Source of the DNA: OLB7 sp966250335
Lineage (GTDB): Bacteria > Bacteroidota > Ignavibacteria > OLB7
Direction: 5' to 3'
NCBI GenBank assembly: GCA_966250335.1
Contig: CBINGZ010000043.1
Coordinates: 1-51,284 of the forward strand
Length of the DNA: 51,284 bases
The notes beneath the pieces were generated by a model. That model saw nothing but the letters and a program-made list of their open reading frames with translations, did no database searches and was not told the origin of the DNA. Below, piece after piece: positions 9,401 through 17,871 of this stretch; within the stretch, counting starts at the first letter, position 1; each line of letters begins with the position of its first letter. A program made the position numbers and the translations under genes.

Positions 9401-12400
9401 TCATGTGGTAGTAGGCGCCGCCGCCGAAGCCGTAGATGCCGAGTCCGGTGAAGACCGGGATGCCGGCGCCCGGCCCCATCACCGCCATCGCGTCCACATA
9501 CCAGTAGCGATATGTCGTGTTGCTCTGGTAGTTGGTGCTCCCGAACTGGATCGTCGCCGCCACCTTTATCAGGGGACGGAAGGTGACGCTGAGCGAGCCT
9601 CGGAACCCGTCGCCGAACTTCGGGTCCCCCTTGTAGAGGTTGATATCCCCTTCGATATCGCAACTGGCGACCGAGGCGTCGACATGGATCGCATCGAGGG
9701 TGGGGGGAGCCAGGGCCCAGCTCTGCTTGCCGTTCTGTTCGTTCAGCGTTCCCCAGAGGGTGAACCTGGTGCCGCCGGAGATGGCGCTCTGGTTGTTTCC
9801 GTCGAGCCCCACGTGGAACCCGAGCTGCAGCCCGGCCTTCTTTCCGTCGTTCTGAAACTTCAACTGGATGCCGTCCTGCGGATCGATCGAGACCGGGAAC
9901 CCGGCAAACGACTTCTCCGGGCTGGCGAACTTGAATAATGTCGCGGAGAGATACGGCTTCCTGTTCCTGATCGTCAGATCCTCGAACTCGACGCCGGGGA
10001 TCTTCACCGAGACCCCCTTCATCTCGGCGAACTTTCTGTCGACCGTCAGATCGCCGCTCAGCACCGCCTGCACCGTTACATCGTCTCCCTGCGATGTAAT
10101 GGTGATCCCGGAGTTTTCCTCCAGATGGAGCTTCGCTCCCCACATATCCACATCGATGCTGTCGAGCGTGTTGACGGAGAAGGCGGTGGCGAGCCCCTGG
10201 TCGGAGCTGCTCATCAGGCAGTTGTAGCCGAGGCCGGTCTTGGCGATCGGGATCATCACCTTGCCGCCGAACGCCCCCTTGGTCAGGGTGTTGTTCAGCA
10301 GGGCGATCTCGATCTTCTCGATCGAGAAGCTCCAGCCGCCGATGCTTCCGTCGCCGAGCGACACCACCGGCTCCACGATCGCCGTCCCGGTGAAGCCGAG
10401 CTTGTTGATGAAGGCGTTCTTCATGGTGATCGTCACCGGCGCGTTCTTCTTCCTGAGATAGTTCGGCAGCGTCGCCTTGATCTCCTTGAAGTAGAATCCG
10501 CGCCAGTCGTTCCCGGTCCCGCCGTTGTAGTTGGCGGGGAAGGCCATCCCCTGCGCGTTGCGGGTGTCGGAGAAATCGAGGACGACCTGATCGAAGGTGA
10601 AGCCGAGCCCCTTCATCCCCTTCACCGTGAAGGGATCGACCGAGACCACGCCAAGCATATCGCCCCACGATTTTACGCTGGAGAAGGTGAACGAGGCCTT
10701 CACCGGCCCCCCCCCCGCGGTCTTCTGCACGACCGTCGTCTTCAGCGTGAAGAAGCCGTCGACCTGCATCTCCTTGTATCCCTCGCAGTCCCATTTCACG
10801 TAGGTCCCCTGCTCCCCCTTCGTCCCCTTCAGCGTCACGTCGATATTCTCACCCCATGCGAAGGTCTTGTCTCCTCCAAGCATCGTGAGCTTCTGGAGCC
10901 CTCCCACGGAGAGGCCGGTGGGGTGGAAGCAGATATTCTTCTGGCCGAACGCCAGCAGCGCGTTGTTCGCCTCCGGGATCGGGATATCGAAGAAGGCGTT
11001 CATCCGCGCTCCGTCCGGGGCGAACTCGACGGCCGCAATGTTGACGAGCTGAAGCTTGCCGTCGAGCAGCTTGTTCCAGGCGAACGGGAGCCCCTGGGCG
11101 TCGATGTCGACGAAGTTCTCGATGTACTTCTGATGGTTCTTCACGAAGTCGGTGACGGCCGCCACGTTCTCCGCCGCGATATTTTCCATGTTGTCGCCGA
11201 AGCTCCGGAGCGCCTGATCGACCTGGGCTCCCGGGTCGTATGCGCCGATCGCCTTGCCGCTGTAGATCTTATGGTCCGGGTTCGCCTTCAACCCCTGGAA
11301 GGTCGCCTTCAGCTTCGTCCTGAAGATCGGCGCGTCGATCGTTCCCTCGCCGCTCAGGTTGCCGGCCGAAGGGGAGCTGAGGCTTGTCAGCTTCAGGGTG
11401 AAGTATCCGATCTGCACCTCCTCCCCCGGCTGGTAGATATGATCGCTCTGCACGGCGGCGGGGGGCGGGTTGGGGGCGCAGTTGAGCGCCGTGCAGGGAT
11501 CGGCGTACTCCTCCTGCACGTCGTTCGGGATATCGTTCGGCTCATCCTCCGGCTCCTGATTCTGCCCCTCTTCCTCGGCGAGCTGCGCCTGGCCGTAGGC
11601 GAACGAGCAGACGACACTCTTCCCCTCGTTCTTGAAATGGAGTTCCTTGCTCTCCCCCTTGTTCTTCGCCGTCACGCGGAACGCGTACTTCATCCCCGGC
11701 TCCAGATGGGGCGCGGCGGCGGTGTAGAGGAAGGAGGTGGAGGCGACCGTCGTCTCGAAGAAGGGGGCCGGCGCCGTGATCGCCTGGTTGGGATCGATGT
11801 TCGGCGGGTCGATCTCGGCGATCGTCAGCAGGTACTCCACCTTGTTCGGGGGAACACCGGCCGGCTGCGTCCAGGTGAAGAGGATGCTCTGCGGGTTCTT
11901 CGGCGCCACCGTGCCGTTGCAGGTCGGCGTCATGATGGTCGGTGTCTCGTAGTGCGTGATATTGAACACGGCGCATCCCGCCGGCGAGGGGAGCGAGCGC
12001 TGGGCGCCGGAGAGGTAGTCGAGCGCCTGGATGCAGAAGGAGTAGCTCCCTTCCGGCAGCCCGTTCCCCTGCACCACCTCCTGCTTGCCGATGCCGGAGA
12101 ACTGGAGCACGTCGGGGTCGAGGTATTCCTTGAGCTGCGCCCCCATGATCATCTTCACCTGGTTCGGGCCCAGGGCGATCGAGGAGGCGGGGATGAAGCT
12201 GTTCGGGATGGTGACCGTCACCCCCATCTCTCCTTTCACCTGACCGACAAGACGGACGCTCTGCGGCGCGTTCGTCTTGTTGGTCAGCGTGATCACGATC
12301 TTGTTGTCGAATCCGACATAGTCGGAGAGATAGGGGGAGTAGGGAGGTTTCACCTGCGTGATCACCGCCACCTGATCCTGCGCGCTTGCCTGGCGGGCCA

Positions 12401-12458
12401 GCATGGCCGCCAGGAGGACAAGCAGTCGCAATGCGATCTTCCTAGAACGTGTACGCAT
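6486..12458 (-). CDS. Giant secreted protein, TANFOR-like N-terminus (1990 aa)
   Basis: Residues 1-26 form a signal peptide (LRLLVLLAAMLARQASA). The mature N-terminus, VITQVKPPYSPYLSDYVGF followed by an Ig-like domain to about residue 290, resembles the TANFOR family of Bacteroidetes surface proteins as I remember it; this needs a profile search. An acidic, Pro-rich linker (about 293-340) leads to a long glycine- and beta-rich region with repeated statements of expected strand pattern (FTLKLTSLSS, GYFTLK, FTFKSVK-like), then Ig/fn3-like modules towards the C-terminus. No T9SS sorting domain ends it (…DREVNIKFPL). The start overlaps the end of the beta-barrel gene by 17 nt, implying translational coupling. 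It is probably an outer-surface or periplasmic partner of that barrel. Its actual role is unknown. Confidence 0.72.
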   Translation of the reverse strand: MRTRSRKIALRLLVLLAAMLARQASAQDQVAVITQVKPPYSPYLSDYVGFDNKIVITLTNKTNAPQSVRLVGQVKGEMGVTVTIPNSFIPASSIALGPNQVKMIMGAQLKEYLDPDVLQFSGIGKQEVVQGNGLPEGSYSFCIQALDYLSGAQRSLPSPAGCAVFNITHYETPTIMTPTCNGTVAPKNPQSILFTWTQPAGVPPNKVEYLLTIAEIDPPNIDPNQAITAPAPFFETTVASTSFLYTAAAPHLEPGMKYAFRVTAKNKGESKELHFKNEGKSVVCSFAYGQAQLAEEEGQNQEPEDEPNDIPNDVQEEYADPCTALNCAPNPPPAAVQSDHIYQPGEEVQIGYFTLKLTSLSSPSAGNLSGEGTIDAPIFRTKLKATFQGLKANPDHKIYSGKAIGAYDPGAQVDQALRSFGDNMENIAAENVAAVTDFVKNHQKYIENFVDIDAQGLPFAWNKLLDGKLQLVNIAAVEFAPDGARMNAFFDIPIPEANNALLAFGQKNICFHPTGLSVGGLQKLTMLGGDKTFAWGENIDVTLKGTKGEQGTYVKWDCEGYKEMQVDGFFTLKTTVVQKTAGGGPVKASFTFSSVKSWGDMLGVVSVDPFTVKGMKGLGFTFDQVVLDFSDTRNAQGMAFPANYNGGTGNDWRGFYFKEIKATLPNYLRKKNAPVTITMKNAFINKLGFTGTAIVEPVVSLGDGSIGGWSFSIEKIEIALLNNTLTKGAFGGKVMIPIAKTGLGYNCLMSSSDQGLATAFSVNTLDSIDVDMWGAKLHLEENSGITITSQGDDVTVQAVLSGDLTVDRKFAEMKGVSVKIPGVEFEDLTIRNRKPYLSATLFKFASPEKSFAGFPVSIDPQDGIQLKFQNDGKKAGLQLGFHVGLDGNNQSAISGGTRFTLWGTLNEQNGKQSWALAPPTLDAIHVDASVASCDIEGDINLYKGDPKFGDGFRGSLSVTFRPLIKVAATIQFGSTNYQSNTTYRYWYVDAMAVMGPGAGIPVFTGLGIYGFGGGAYYHMKPTSAIPTAAGLEGSPESNEGYQQDTPGQSGSGTQYTPDKGIAFGFKATIVLGTMPNPKAFNGDITLEASFYTGGGLHQISLVGNGYFVSDLMPKSRKPKDKAVVAATVAFQYSTETSSFDGLISIDINLKAGNRKLIVGGGDASLHFSKEKWFIKLGEPDNRIGLTVLDLLEIESYLMIGKNSLPGIPPLPTEPINFQQELPYFNVLNGRKPDVGAGSGFALGQQLNVNTGRLKFLIFYAQIAISFGYDISILNTDEECEHSNGKMGLNGWYAKGQVYAGVEASVGIDIDLWFLDTEFELFKVGLFAGLQAGLPNPTWLKGQVAGSYSALNGALSGHCTFKFKYGNYCDPSKGDPFGGLKIIADINPTGKDVSVFTYPEVAFNLPIGNSISVSLTNEEDEIEVTTFRFGVKRYDIENLKTKKMVAGDWSLENKKLSALFSPYEMFDEKSEHRLTIHIYGDKLVNGEWKRIGENNNPNKEHLEKDDMTFTTGTAPETFVNSNIIATLPGRMQRYYHYSGTAKGYIRFNQYPSNIRNMEPEEEDFKYRFVARVQEIGTGSTVVEQKELEWYPDEKMVRFHLPSTGMKKKTIYIVQIVRQKLSTIKPSNKSKGNQQNSNVAVDNVEKSIGEGQKISVRESRLKSIQLKDNEFLVYQMAFKTSQFSTFGDKFDDYMKSDPEYSFGTGSYKSTIWVSYEGKEPFDWYDLHQTNYKQGSITKYIRPHISVTATDKTAGATNEYFWSLVKTQYVDYVKDHYLNGILRSDVQTNPKVSPGPNPRRLRSYPEAGAYPPGSRLLNGSSIPDSIFPTHAVAVYYDGNGTAGKLTNDEINASYWKDYGALDGSGPSMLKVAGVQDEPKPGNGLYNPNQSLQANIVNKVLFRYDALTVLRFDRKRVAEEMLYRYSISPAVLGMDPEFMGFMKYNQPHDIWLDKPNPNYWDMHINPAKNTRLRIEIDYDYGNGYDREVNIKFPL

Positions 12459-14121
12459 AGTTGAGTACCGCGGTGTATTCGTTGAATGGCCGGCTCATCG
12501 TATCCGATGCGCTCGAGTTCGTCAATGAGAGGTTCAGATTGACCGTGTGATGCTTCTCCGGACGCCATGCTCCGCCCGCCGAGCCGGTCACCACCGTTCC
12601 GTTCCCCTGGAACGAGAGCCCGACGGTGCCGTTCAGATTGATCGCCCCTCCCGCCAGCCCCTGCGTCCCCCCCACCGAGACCCCGGCGGTGTAGAACTCC
12701 GTCCCCGCCGTCTCCATCCTGTTCGTGCCGATCGAGCCGTTGAGCGTGGTCGCCGAGGCGGGGAGCGAAAGGGTGTAGGAGAGATCGGCCGCCGTGCTGG
12801 AATACTCGGAGTACCCCGCCGTGAAGCTGTTGTTGTCGACCACCCCCTGCAGCGAGAGTGTGGCGTAGAAACTGTGCGATACGATACTGTCGTCGATGGT
12901 GTATCGTGGCGCGATCAGCAGCGACGGGGAATGCTGATCCATGCGGAGCGTGTCGTTCAGCGGGCGGTTGCCGGCCGACTGCGATGTGCGCATGTCGCTC
13001 GCCTGCACCGTCAGGCCGAACGCGGCCGATGGGGACCACGAGATATTGAGGATCGGGGTCAGCCGCCGGGTGGTCGCCTGCTTCTTCCCCTGGATGTTAT
13101 CCTTCTGGAGCGAGACGTTGGCGTTGATCGAAAGGGAGCTCCCGGTCAGGTAGAGGGAGGGGGCAAGGGTGAAGCTTTCCAGGTCGTTGTTCAGGTAGTA
13201 CGCCCCCATCGACCTGTAGTCCGGATCGATCCGGGAGTAGCTTGCCTGCAGATTGAATGTTTCTATATTCAGCGACATCCCCGCCGTCAGCGCCGTATAG
13301 ATCTGCGTCGATGCGCGGGGGGGAATCGCATCACCCAGCGCCTGCGCGTCCTGGTCCAGATCGAGCAGGTCGGAGCGGATATCGCGCGTGTAGTCGCTGA
13401 CCGCGAAGTCGGCGTTCAGGCTCAGTCCGTCGATCACCGTCGCCCTGGCGCTTGCTCCCAGGACGAGGTTCTCGGCGGGGCGCAGGTCGGAGTTGGAGGC
13501 CACGGCGCGGATCGAGTTCGTGTCGTCCTTCGCCTTCAGGACGATCAGGTCGAGATGGTTGGCCTCGCTCCCGTAGCCGAGCTTGCCGCTGAAACCTGTC
13601 CGTTCGTACGCCGGGATCTCGATCGTGGAGTTCGTGTCGTCCTCCACAGCTCTGTTCAGCCGTCCCGTCATGAACCCGAGCCGGAAGCTTCCCGGATTGA
13701 GCTCCACCCCCGCTCCGAGCATCTGATGTCCGGCAAGGGTGAAGGGGGAGAAGCTGATGTTCCGGTAGCCGAGATGCGCCGTCGCCCACTTGTAGCGCGG
13801 GCTGGCGCCGAACTGGTTGAACGGCTGGGTGAAGTTCCTCTCCTTGTCGCTGATGCTGAAGGAGAGGGGAAGGGCCAGGTCGTAGATATCAAGGTTCAGA
13901 GTGCCGGAAAGGCTGTAGGAAAAGGGATCACGATGCCGCCCGATCATATCGGTGCCGTAGATGCCGCCGCGCGTGGAGATGCTTCCGCTCACGCGGATCG
14001 GATCGACCTCGCCGACCCGGTCCAGATCCTGCGCCGACGCCCCGCGGGCCGCGCAGAGCGCAAGCGCGGCAAACGCCATCCTCCACCGGCTCCGGTTGCT
14101 GTTCCGCCCTGTTCCGTTCAT
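12442..14121 (-). CDS. Outer-membrane beta-barrel protein
   Basis: The 559-residue protein has a signal peptide (residues 15-30, MAFAALALCAARGASAQ). The body is made of alternating amphipathic strands rich in Tyr, Ser, Asn and Leu (FSYSLSGTLNLDIYDLALP, SLNIETFNLQASYSRID, SFYATLSLQGVVDNNSFTAGYS). The last residues, AVLNYAYTF, end in Phe with aromatic residues at alternate positions, the C-terminal signature recognised by BAM. About 20-24 strands fit in the length. It has no plug or TonB box that I can see, so a porin-like or anchoring barrel is more likely than a TonB receptor. GGAGGA lies 11 nt before the ATG. It is the first gene of the operon continuing to 3275, and its upstream region is shared with a divergent STAND regulator. 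Confidence 0.8.
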   Translation of the reverse strand: MNGTGRNSNRSRWRMAFAALALCAARGASAQDLDRVGEVDPIRVSGSISTRGGIYGTDMIGRHRDPFSYSLSGTLNLDIYDLALPLSFSISDKERNFTQPFNQFGASPRYKWATAHLGYRNISFSPFTLAGHQMLGAGVELNPGSFRLGFMTGRLNRAVEDDTNSTIEIPAYERTGFSGKLGYGSEANHLDLIVLKAKDDTNSIRAVASNSDLRPAENLVLGASARATVIDGLSLNADFAVSDYTRDIRSDLLDLDQDAQALGDAIPPRASTQIYTALTAGMSLNIETFNLQASYSRIDPDYRSMGAYYLNNDLESFTLAPSLYLTGSSLSINANVSLQKDNIQGKKQATTRRLTPILNISWSPSAAFGLTVQASDMRTSQSAGNRPLNDTLRMDQHSPSLLIAPRYTIDDSIVSHSFYATLSLQGVVDNNSFTAGYSEYSSTAADLSYTLSLPASATTLNGSIGTNRMETAGTEFYTAGVSVGGTQGLAGGAINLNGTVGLSFQGNGTVVTGSAGGAWRPEKHHTVNLNLSLTNSSASDTMSRPFNEYTAVLNYAYTF

Positions 14122-14222
14122 CTGAAGAATCGTCCTCCGAAGCGTCGACCATGATCTGTTTCCGCCGCCGCGCCCCCTCGCTCCGTGGGATGCCGGTCAG
14201 CAGGAACCAAGGTAGAGGGAGC

Positions 14223-14317
14223 CGACCACGGTGGAGATCACGGGCGACCACGGGCCGGAGAAAAGGTGGGAGGTTTGAAGAATTATCGGCCACGGTTCGG
14301 CGCGATGTCGGCCACGG
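14223..14317 (+). promoter_or_regulatory. Four direct CGRCCACGG repeats, spacing 22/42/22 bp
   Basis: CGACCACGG occurs at 14223-14231 and 14245-14253, and CGGCCACGG at 14287-14295 and 14309-14317. All four are on the same strand, with start-to-start distances of 22, 42 and 22 bp. Direct repeats at 11- or 22-bp periods, on one face of the helix, are the known binding geometry of SARP regulators. The neighbouring gene (14433) has a SARP-like module, so autoregulation and control of the divergent operon are plausible. Binding is inferred only. Confidence 0.55.
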
Positions 14318-14330
14318 TTGAAACGTATCG

Positions 14331-14338
14331 TAGATTTG
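14331..14338 (+). promoter_or_regulatory. Bacteroidetes-type -7 element, TAGATTTG
   Basis: TAGATTTG matches the TAnnTTTG consensus exactly. It would place transcription start near 14345, about 88 nt before the regulator gene. No clear -33 TTG sits at the ideal distance, which may mean that it depends on an activator at the adjacent repeats. Confidence 0.4.
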
Positions 14339-14432
14339 GAGCGAAAAACGCCGATTCCCGGTCCCGTCGGCTTCGCTCATTCCTCCCCGATCCGGCCCCG
14401 GAGCCGGCCAACACCGTTCAGCCTGGTGGTGC

Positions 14433-17400
14433 ATGAAGGCGCTCGATGAATTCCTGCAGCATGGATTCCTCCCGTTCGGCGGACGTACCGTCGAGCTGGC
14501 GCGGCTTCATACCTTCTGGCAGGGGACCGCGGAGGCCCAGCGCCTGCGCGCCGCGCTGGTACAGGCCGAGGCGGGGATCGGCAAGACGAGGCTGCTGGAG
14601 GAGGTGGCCGCCCGTGTGGTGGAGGCGGGGGGGACGGTCGTCCACGCCAAACTCTATCCTGAAGCCGCTCTCTCCCTGATTCCTCTCGTCGCCCGCGCCC
14701 TCTGGCATTCCAACGTCGGGCGCGAGCTGCTCCGGACCGAGCCCGAGGGGACACGATCCTCGGTGATCGATGCCGTGCGACGGCTCTGCCGGCTCCGTCC
14801 CACCCTGCTGGTGATCGAGGATATCCACCTGCTGGACGCCGATTCCGTGCAGGAGCTTTCCGCCCTCCTGAGCGCCCTCGGCGATGAAACCGTCTCGGTG
14901 CTCGCGCTCTGTCGTCCTCTGGAATGGAAGGGGAGAAGTCTTCTGGAGGGATATCTCACCGAGCGGATCGAGCTCCCTCCCCTCTCGCAGGGGGATGTGG
15001 CGGAGATCTGGCGGCGGCTCTTCGATTACGAGGCGGACCCGGCGATGATCCGCGAGCTTCATCAGGCCACGCTCGGCAACGGGCTGGCGCTCCGTTCCGG
15101 CATCCGCGCCGCCATCGACTCGGGCGCCGTGGAGCGGCACGGGGCGGGCTGGCGCGGCGGGGAGGACCTGCGCCCCTTCATGCGCCTCCTCCGCCGGAAC
15201 GTCGAACTGCTGGCCGAGGGGATGGTGGCGCATCTGCGCGACGATGAGCTGGAGGCGGCCGGGGCGATCGCGATGCTCGGCGAGGTCTTCGCGCGCGAGA
15301 CCGTGGAATCGCTCCTCCATGATCCCCAGGCGACCCTCCGCACCCTGACCCGGAAAGGGATCATCGCCACCACCGGCGCCTCGCCGACACCGTTCGGAGG
15401 GCTCGGCCCGATCCCCGCTCGTGTTCAGAGCTCGCCTCAGCCCACCAGCGAGTTTCCGCTTCTCGCCTTCACCCACACGCTCCTCCACAAGTATCTGCTC
15501 GACCACGCCGAGGTCGATCCCGATCGACTCCTCAAGGTCATCGGAGAGGACCTGCCCCTCTATTCGCTCCTGCCGTTCACTCTCATCAGGGAGAATCTGA
15601 AGAGGATCACGCTGCCGACCGAGGCGATCGTGCTCGGAGCGGAACGGAGCCTCTTCTCCGCCTGGCTCATGGACAAGGCGGGGGAACGTCCCACCGGACT
15701 GAAGCTGTGGGAGACCGCCGGGGGGCTGGTGGAGATCAGCCGCCATGCGCTCGACGAACGGCTGGTGGAACGATGGAGCCTCCGCCTGCTGATGATCCGC
15801 TGCTCGCTGATGCGCTACGCTCCCGCCGCCGAGCGGACGGCGGCGATCCGGAACTTCCTGGACGCCACCTCCCGGGTCAGACTGAACGACCCGACCACCT
15901 TCAGGCTCACCGCGCTCTCCTACCTCTTCCTCGACGAGTCGAGCGTCTACGATCCGCGCATCATCTGGGAGGAGACCGAACGGATGATCGAGGCGAACCC
16001 GGCCGTCGCGAACATCTATCCCTACTACCAGTGCCTGATGACGGTGGCGCAGAACGCCTCGGTCCGTCTCGATCGCGAACTGCTGCTGCGGATCGAGAGG
16101 CGGCTGGAGTCGATCGAGAGGAGCGAGGGGATTTCCGAGGAGGGACGGCGCAATCTGCTCAGCCACGTCTACCCGCAGTTCCTGGTCATCTACGACACCG
16201 AGGAGGAACTGCGCGAGCGGCTCCGTCTCTACGATCGCTGCCTCGATGCCCTCTCCTCCAACGGGCTCAGCAGGGCGTTCAGTCATCTCAGGATCGTCGG
16301 ATTTCTCACCCATATCGGCGATCTGGAGCGGTCGCTGGAGGTCACGCCGCAGGCCGATCGCGATCTGCGACGGACAGGGGACTGGGAGAGCATTCTCTAT
16401 GTGACGCTCGACCGCTACGTGGCGGAAAGCGCCTTCGGGTGCGATCCGGAGTGGGTGGCGGGGGGGATCGCCCGGATTCTGAACGAGATCCCCGGCAAAC
16501 GCCCGGAGGCCGTGGCGAACGCCTGCACCTGGGTCGTCGGCATCGGGCTGCTGCGGGGAGATCCCGCCTGGAGCGCCCGGACGATCGATGCACTGATGAA
16601 CCGGAACGACCTTTCGGCGGCGGCCGCGATTCTTCTGGAGATCGCTCTCGGATCGATCGCGAACGCGTCGGAGCTCCTGGCCGGGCCATGGCCGCCGCAG
16701 CTCATGGTCGATGTCGAAGGGTATGAGACGTTGCGCGCGCTCGTCGCCCCGCCGGTCGCGTTCGATATGGAGGAGCTGGAACGTCGTCTCCGCGGGCTGC
16801 TGCTGCGCCCCGTGCTGCGGCTCTACGACCCGCTCGTGATCGGTGCGGCTCTCGACCTCCTGGGAGGTTCCAAGTGGGAGGGAACCGGAATCGTCGAGAG
16901 GCTTCTTCCGGAGATACGGCGGTCGCTCGATCTGCGGCTCCGATGGTTCGCCGAGCGTTCGCTCCATGCGTTCATGACCGCGCTGCTGGATCGTTTTGAG
17001 AGATATCTGGAGAAGGAGGTCGTCTCGCTGTGGCGGGAGTCGGCGGAGGAGCTGGCGCTTGCGCGGGCCGCCCGGCGCGCTCCGACCGGGGAGGACGCCG
17101 GCCGCATCCGCATATCGGTGCTCGGCACGATACAGATAGGATTGCCCGGAGCGGAGATGACCCCCTTGCGCGGGGTCCGCATTCGTACGCTGCTGGGGCT
17201 TATGGTTGCCGATCAGATGATCGGGCGGTCGCTGACGCCGAAGGAGTTCGTGCAGATAGCGGGGGGAGCCGAAGGGGGAGAGGACCCCGAGCTCGCGCGC
17301 AAGAAACGGAACATGGGGGTGGTGAGGCTGCGCGAGATCATGGGGGCCGATGCGATCCTCACCGATGAGGGGACCCCCGCGCTCAACCCCGACCGGGTGG

Positions 17401-17777
17401 AGGTCGATCTGTTGCGGGCCGACGAACTGATCAAGAAGGCGCTGGCGGCGGTGCGGGAGGGAGCGCTGGTGCGCGCGCGCCCGCTGCTGCTGAACGCGCT
17501 GGAGATCACGCGGGGGGAGGTTCCCTTCCCCACGCTCTACGAAAGCTTCTTCGAGGCCGCCCGCGACGATTTCGAGTTCCGGCTCCGCTCGGCGATCCTC
17601 GATGTCTCGCGCGGTCTTCTCGCCGAAGGGGATGCCGTCGGCGCCGAAAGCGTGCTCCGCAAGGGCTTCGACGCCATGCCGGACGACGAGGAGCTCGCCG
17701 AACTTCTCCGGGAGGCCCTCGTCGCCCTGGGCGACCGCGTCGCCGCCGAGCGGGTAAGGATGCAGGTAAAAGTGTAG
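14433..17777 (+). CDS. STAND ATPase with C-terminal SARP-like winged helix and BTAD domain
   Basis: This is a 1114-residue cytoplasmic regulator. A P-loop NTPase comes first: Walker A AEAGIGKT (residues 45-52), Walker B LLVIEDIHLLD (125-135, acidic pair E129/D130), and the STAND-type winged helix ending near FTHTLLHKYLLDH. The middle (about 350-880) is a helical, TPR-like array. At about residue 890 an OmpR/SARP-like winged helix begins (IRISVLGTIQI, RGVRIRTLLGLMV), followed from about 1029 by a bacterial transcriptional activation domain (YESFFEAARDDFEFRLRSAI, GLLAEGDAVGAESVLRKGFD). AfsR-type proteins have SARP-BTAD first and STAND after, so the order here is reversed. It is divergent from the outer-membrane operon and next to 22-bp spaced repeats. 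Ligand unknown. Confidence 0.85.
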   Translation: MKALDEFLQHGFLPFGGRTVELARLHTFWQGTAEAQRLRAALVQAEAGIGKTRLLEEVAARVVEAGGTVVHAKLYPEAALSLIPLVARALWHSNVGRELLRTEPEGTRSSVIDAVRRLCRLRPTLLVIEDIHLLDADSVQELSALLSALGDETVSVLALCRPLEWKGRSLLEGYLTERIELPPLSQGDVAEIWRRLFDYEADPAMIRELHQATLGNGLALRSGIRAAIDSGAVERHGAGWRGGEDLRPFMRLLRRNVELLAEGMVAHLRDDELEAAGAIAMLGEVFARETVESLLHDPQATLRTLTRKGIIATTGASPTPFGGLGPIPARVQSSPQPTSEFPLLAFTHTLLHKYLLDHAEVDPDRLLKVIGEDLPLYSLLPFTLIRENLKRITLPTEAIVLGAERSLFSAWLMDKAGERPTGLKLWETAGGLVEISRHALDERLVERWSLRLLMIRCSLMRYAPAAERTAAIRNFLDATSRVRLNDPTTFRLTALSYLFLDESSVYDPRIIWEETERMIEANPAVANIYPYYQCLMTVAQNASVRLDRELLLRIERRLESIERSEGISEEGRRNLLSHVYPQFLVIYDTEEELRERLRLYDRCLDALSSNGLSRAFSHLRIVGFLTHIGDLERSLEVTPQADRDLRRTGDWESILYVTLDRYVAESAFGCDPEWVAGGIARILNEIPGKRPEAVANACTWVVGIGLLRGDPAWSARTIDALMNRNDLSAAAAILLEIALGSIANASELLAGPWPPQLMVDVEGYETLRALVAPPVAFDMEELERRLRGLLLRPVLRLYDPLVIGAALDLLGGSKWEGTGIVERLLPEIRRSLDLRLRWFAERSLHAFMTALLDRFERYLEKEVVSLWRESAEELALARAARRAPTGEDAGRIRISVLGTIQIGLPGAEMTPLRGVRIRTLLGLMVADQMIGRSLTPKEFVQIAGGAEGGEDPELARKKRNMGVVRLREIMGADAILTDEGTPALNPDRVEVDLLRADELIKKALAAVREGALVRARPLLLNALEITRGEVPFPTLYESFFEAARDDFEFRLRSAILDVSRGLLAEGDAVGAESVLRKGFDAMPDDEELAELLREALVALGDRVAAERVRMQVKV

Positions 17778-17786
17778 GAAGCGGCG

Positions 17787-17866
17787 ATGCGGGGAATCGC
17801 GGCAGGCTTTCGAGAAGAGAGTGTGACGGGATGAGCCGATGTCGCAACGCGCCCTGTTCCCCGCAT
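17787..17866. terminator. Possible terminator hairpin between convergent genes
   Basis: ATGCGGGGAA (17787-17796) pairs perfectly with TTCCCCGCAT (17857-17866) between the convergent regulator and L,D-transpeptidase genes. The loop of 60 nt is long and there is no T-tract, so this is only a weak candidate. Confidence 0.25.
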
Positions 17867-17871
17867 TCCTC

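Larger units (their letters stand above)
14122..14432. other. Divergent intergenic region between OMP operon and STAND regulator
   Basis: This 311-nt stretch has no gene I can support. It separates the start of the outer-membrane operon (14121, leftwards) from the regulator (14433, rightwards). It contains four CGRCCACGG motifs and a TAGATTTG promoter element, listed separately. Confidence 0.7.

Noticed and set aside
14418..16967. Long minus-strand frame opposite the STAND regulator
   Set aside because: No domain is recognisable, and it lies opposite Walker A and B motifs that are clearly real on the plus strand.
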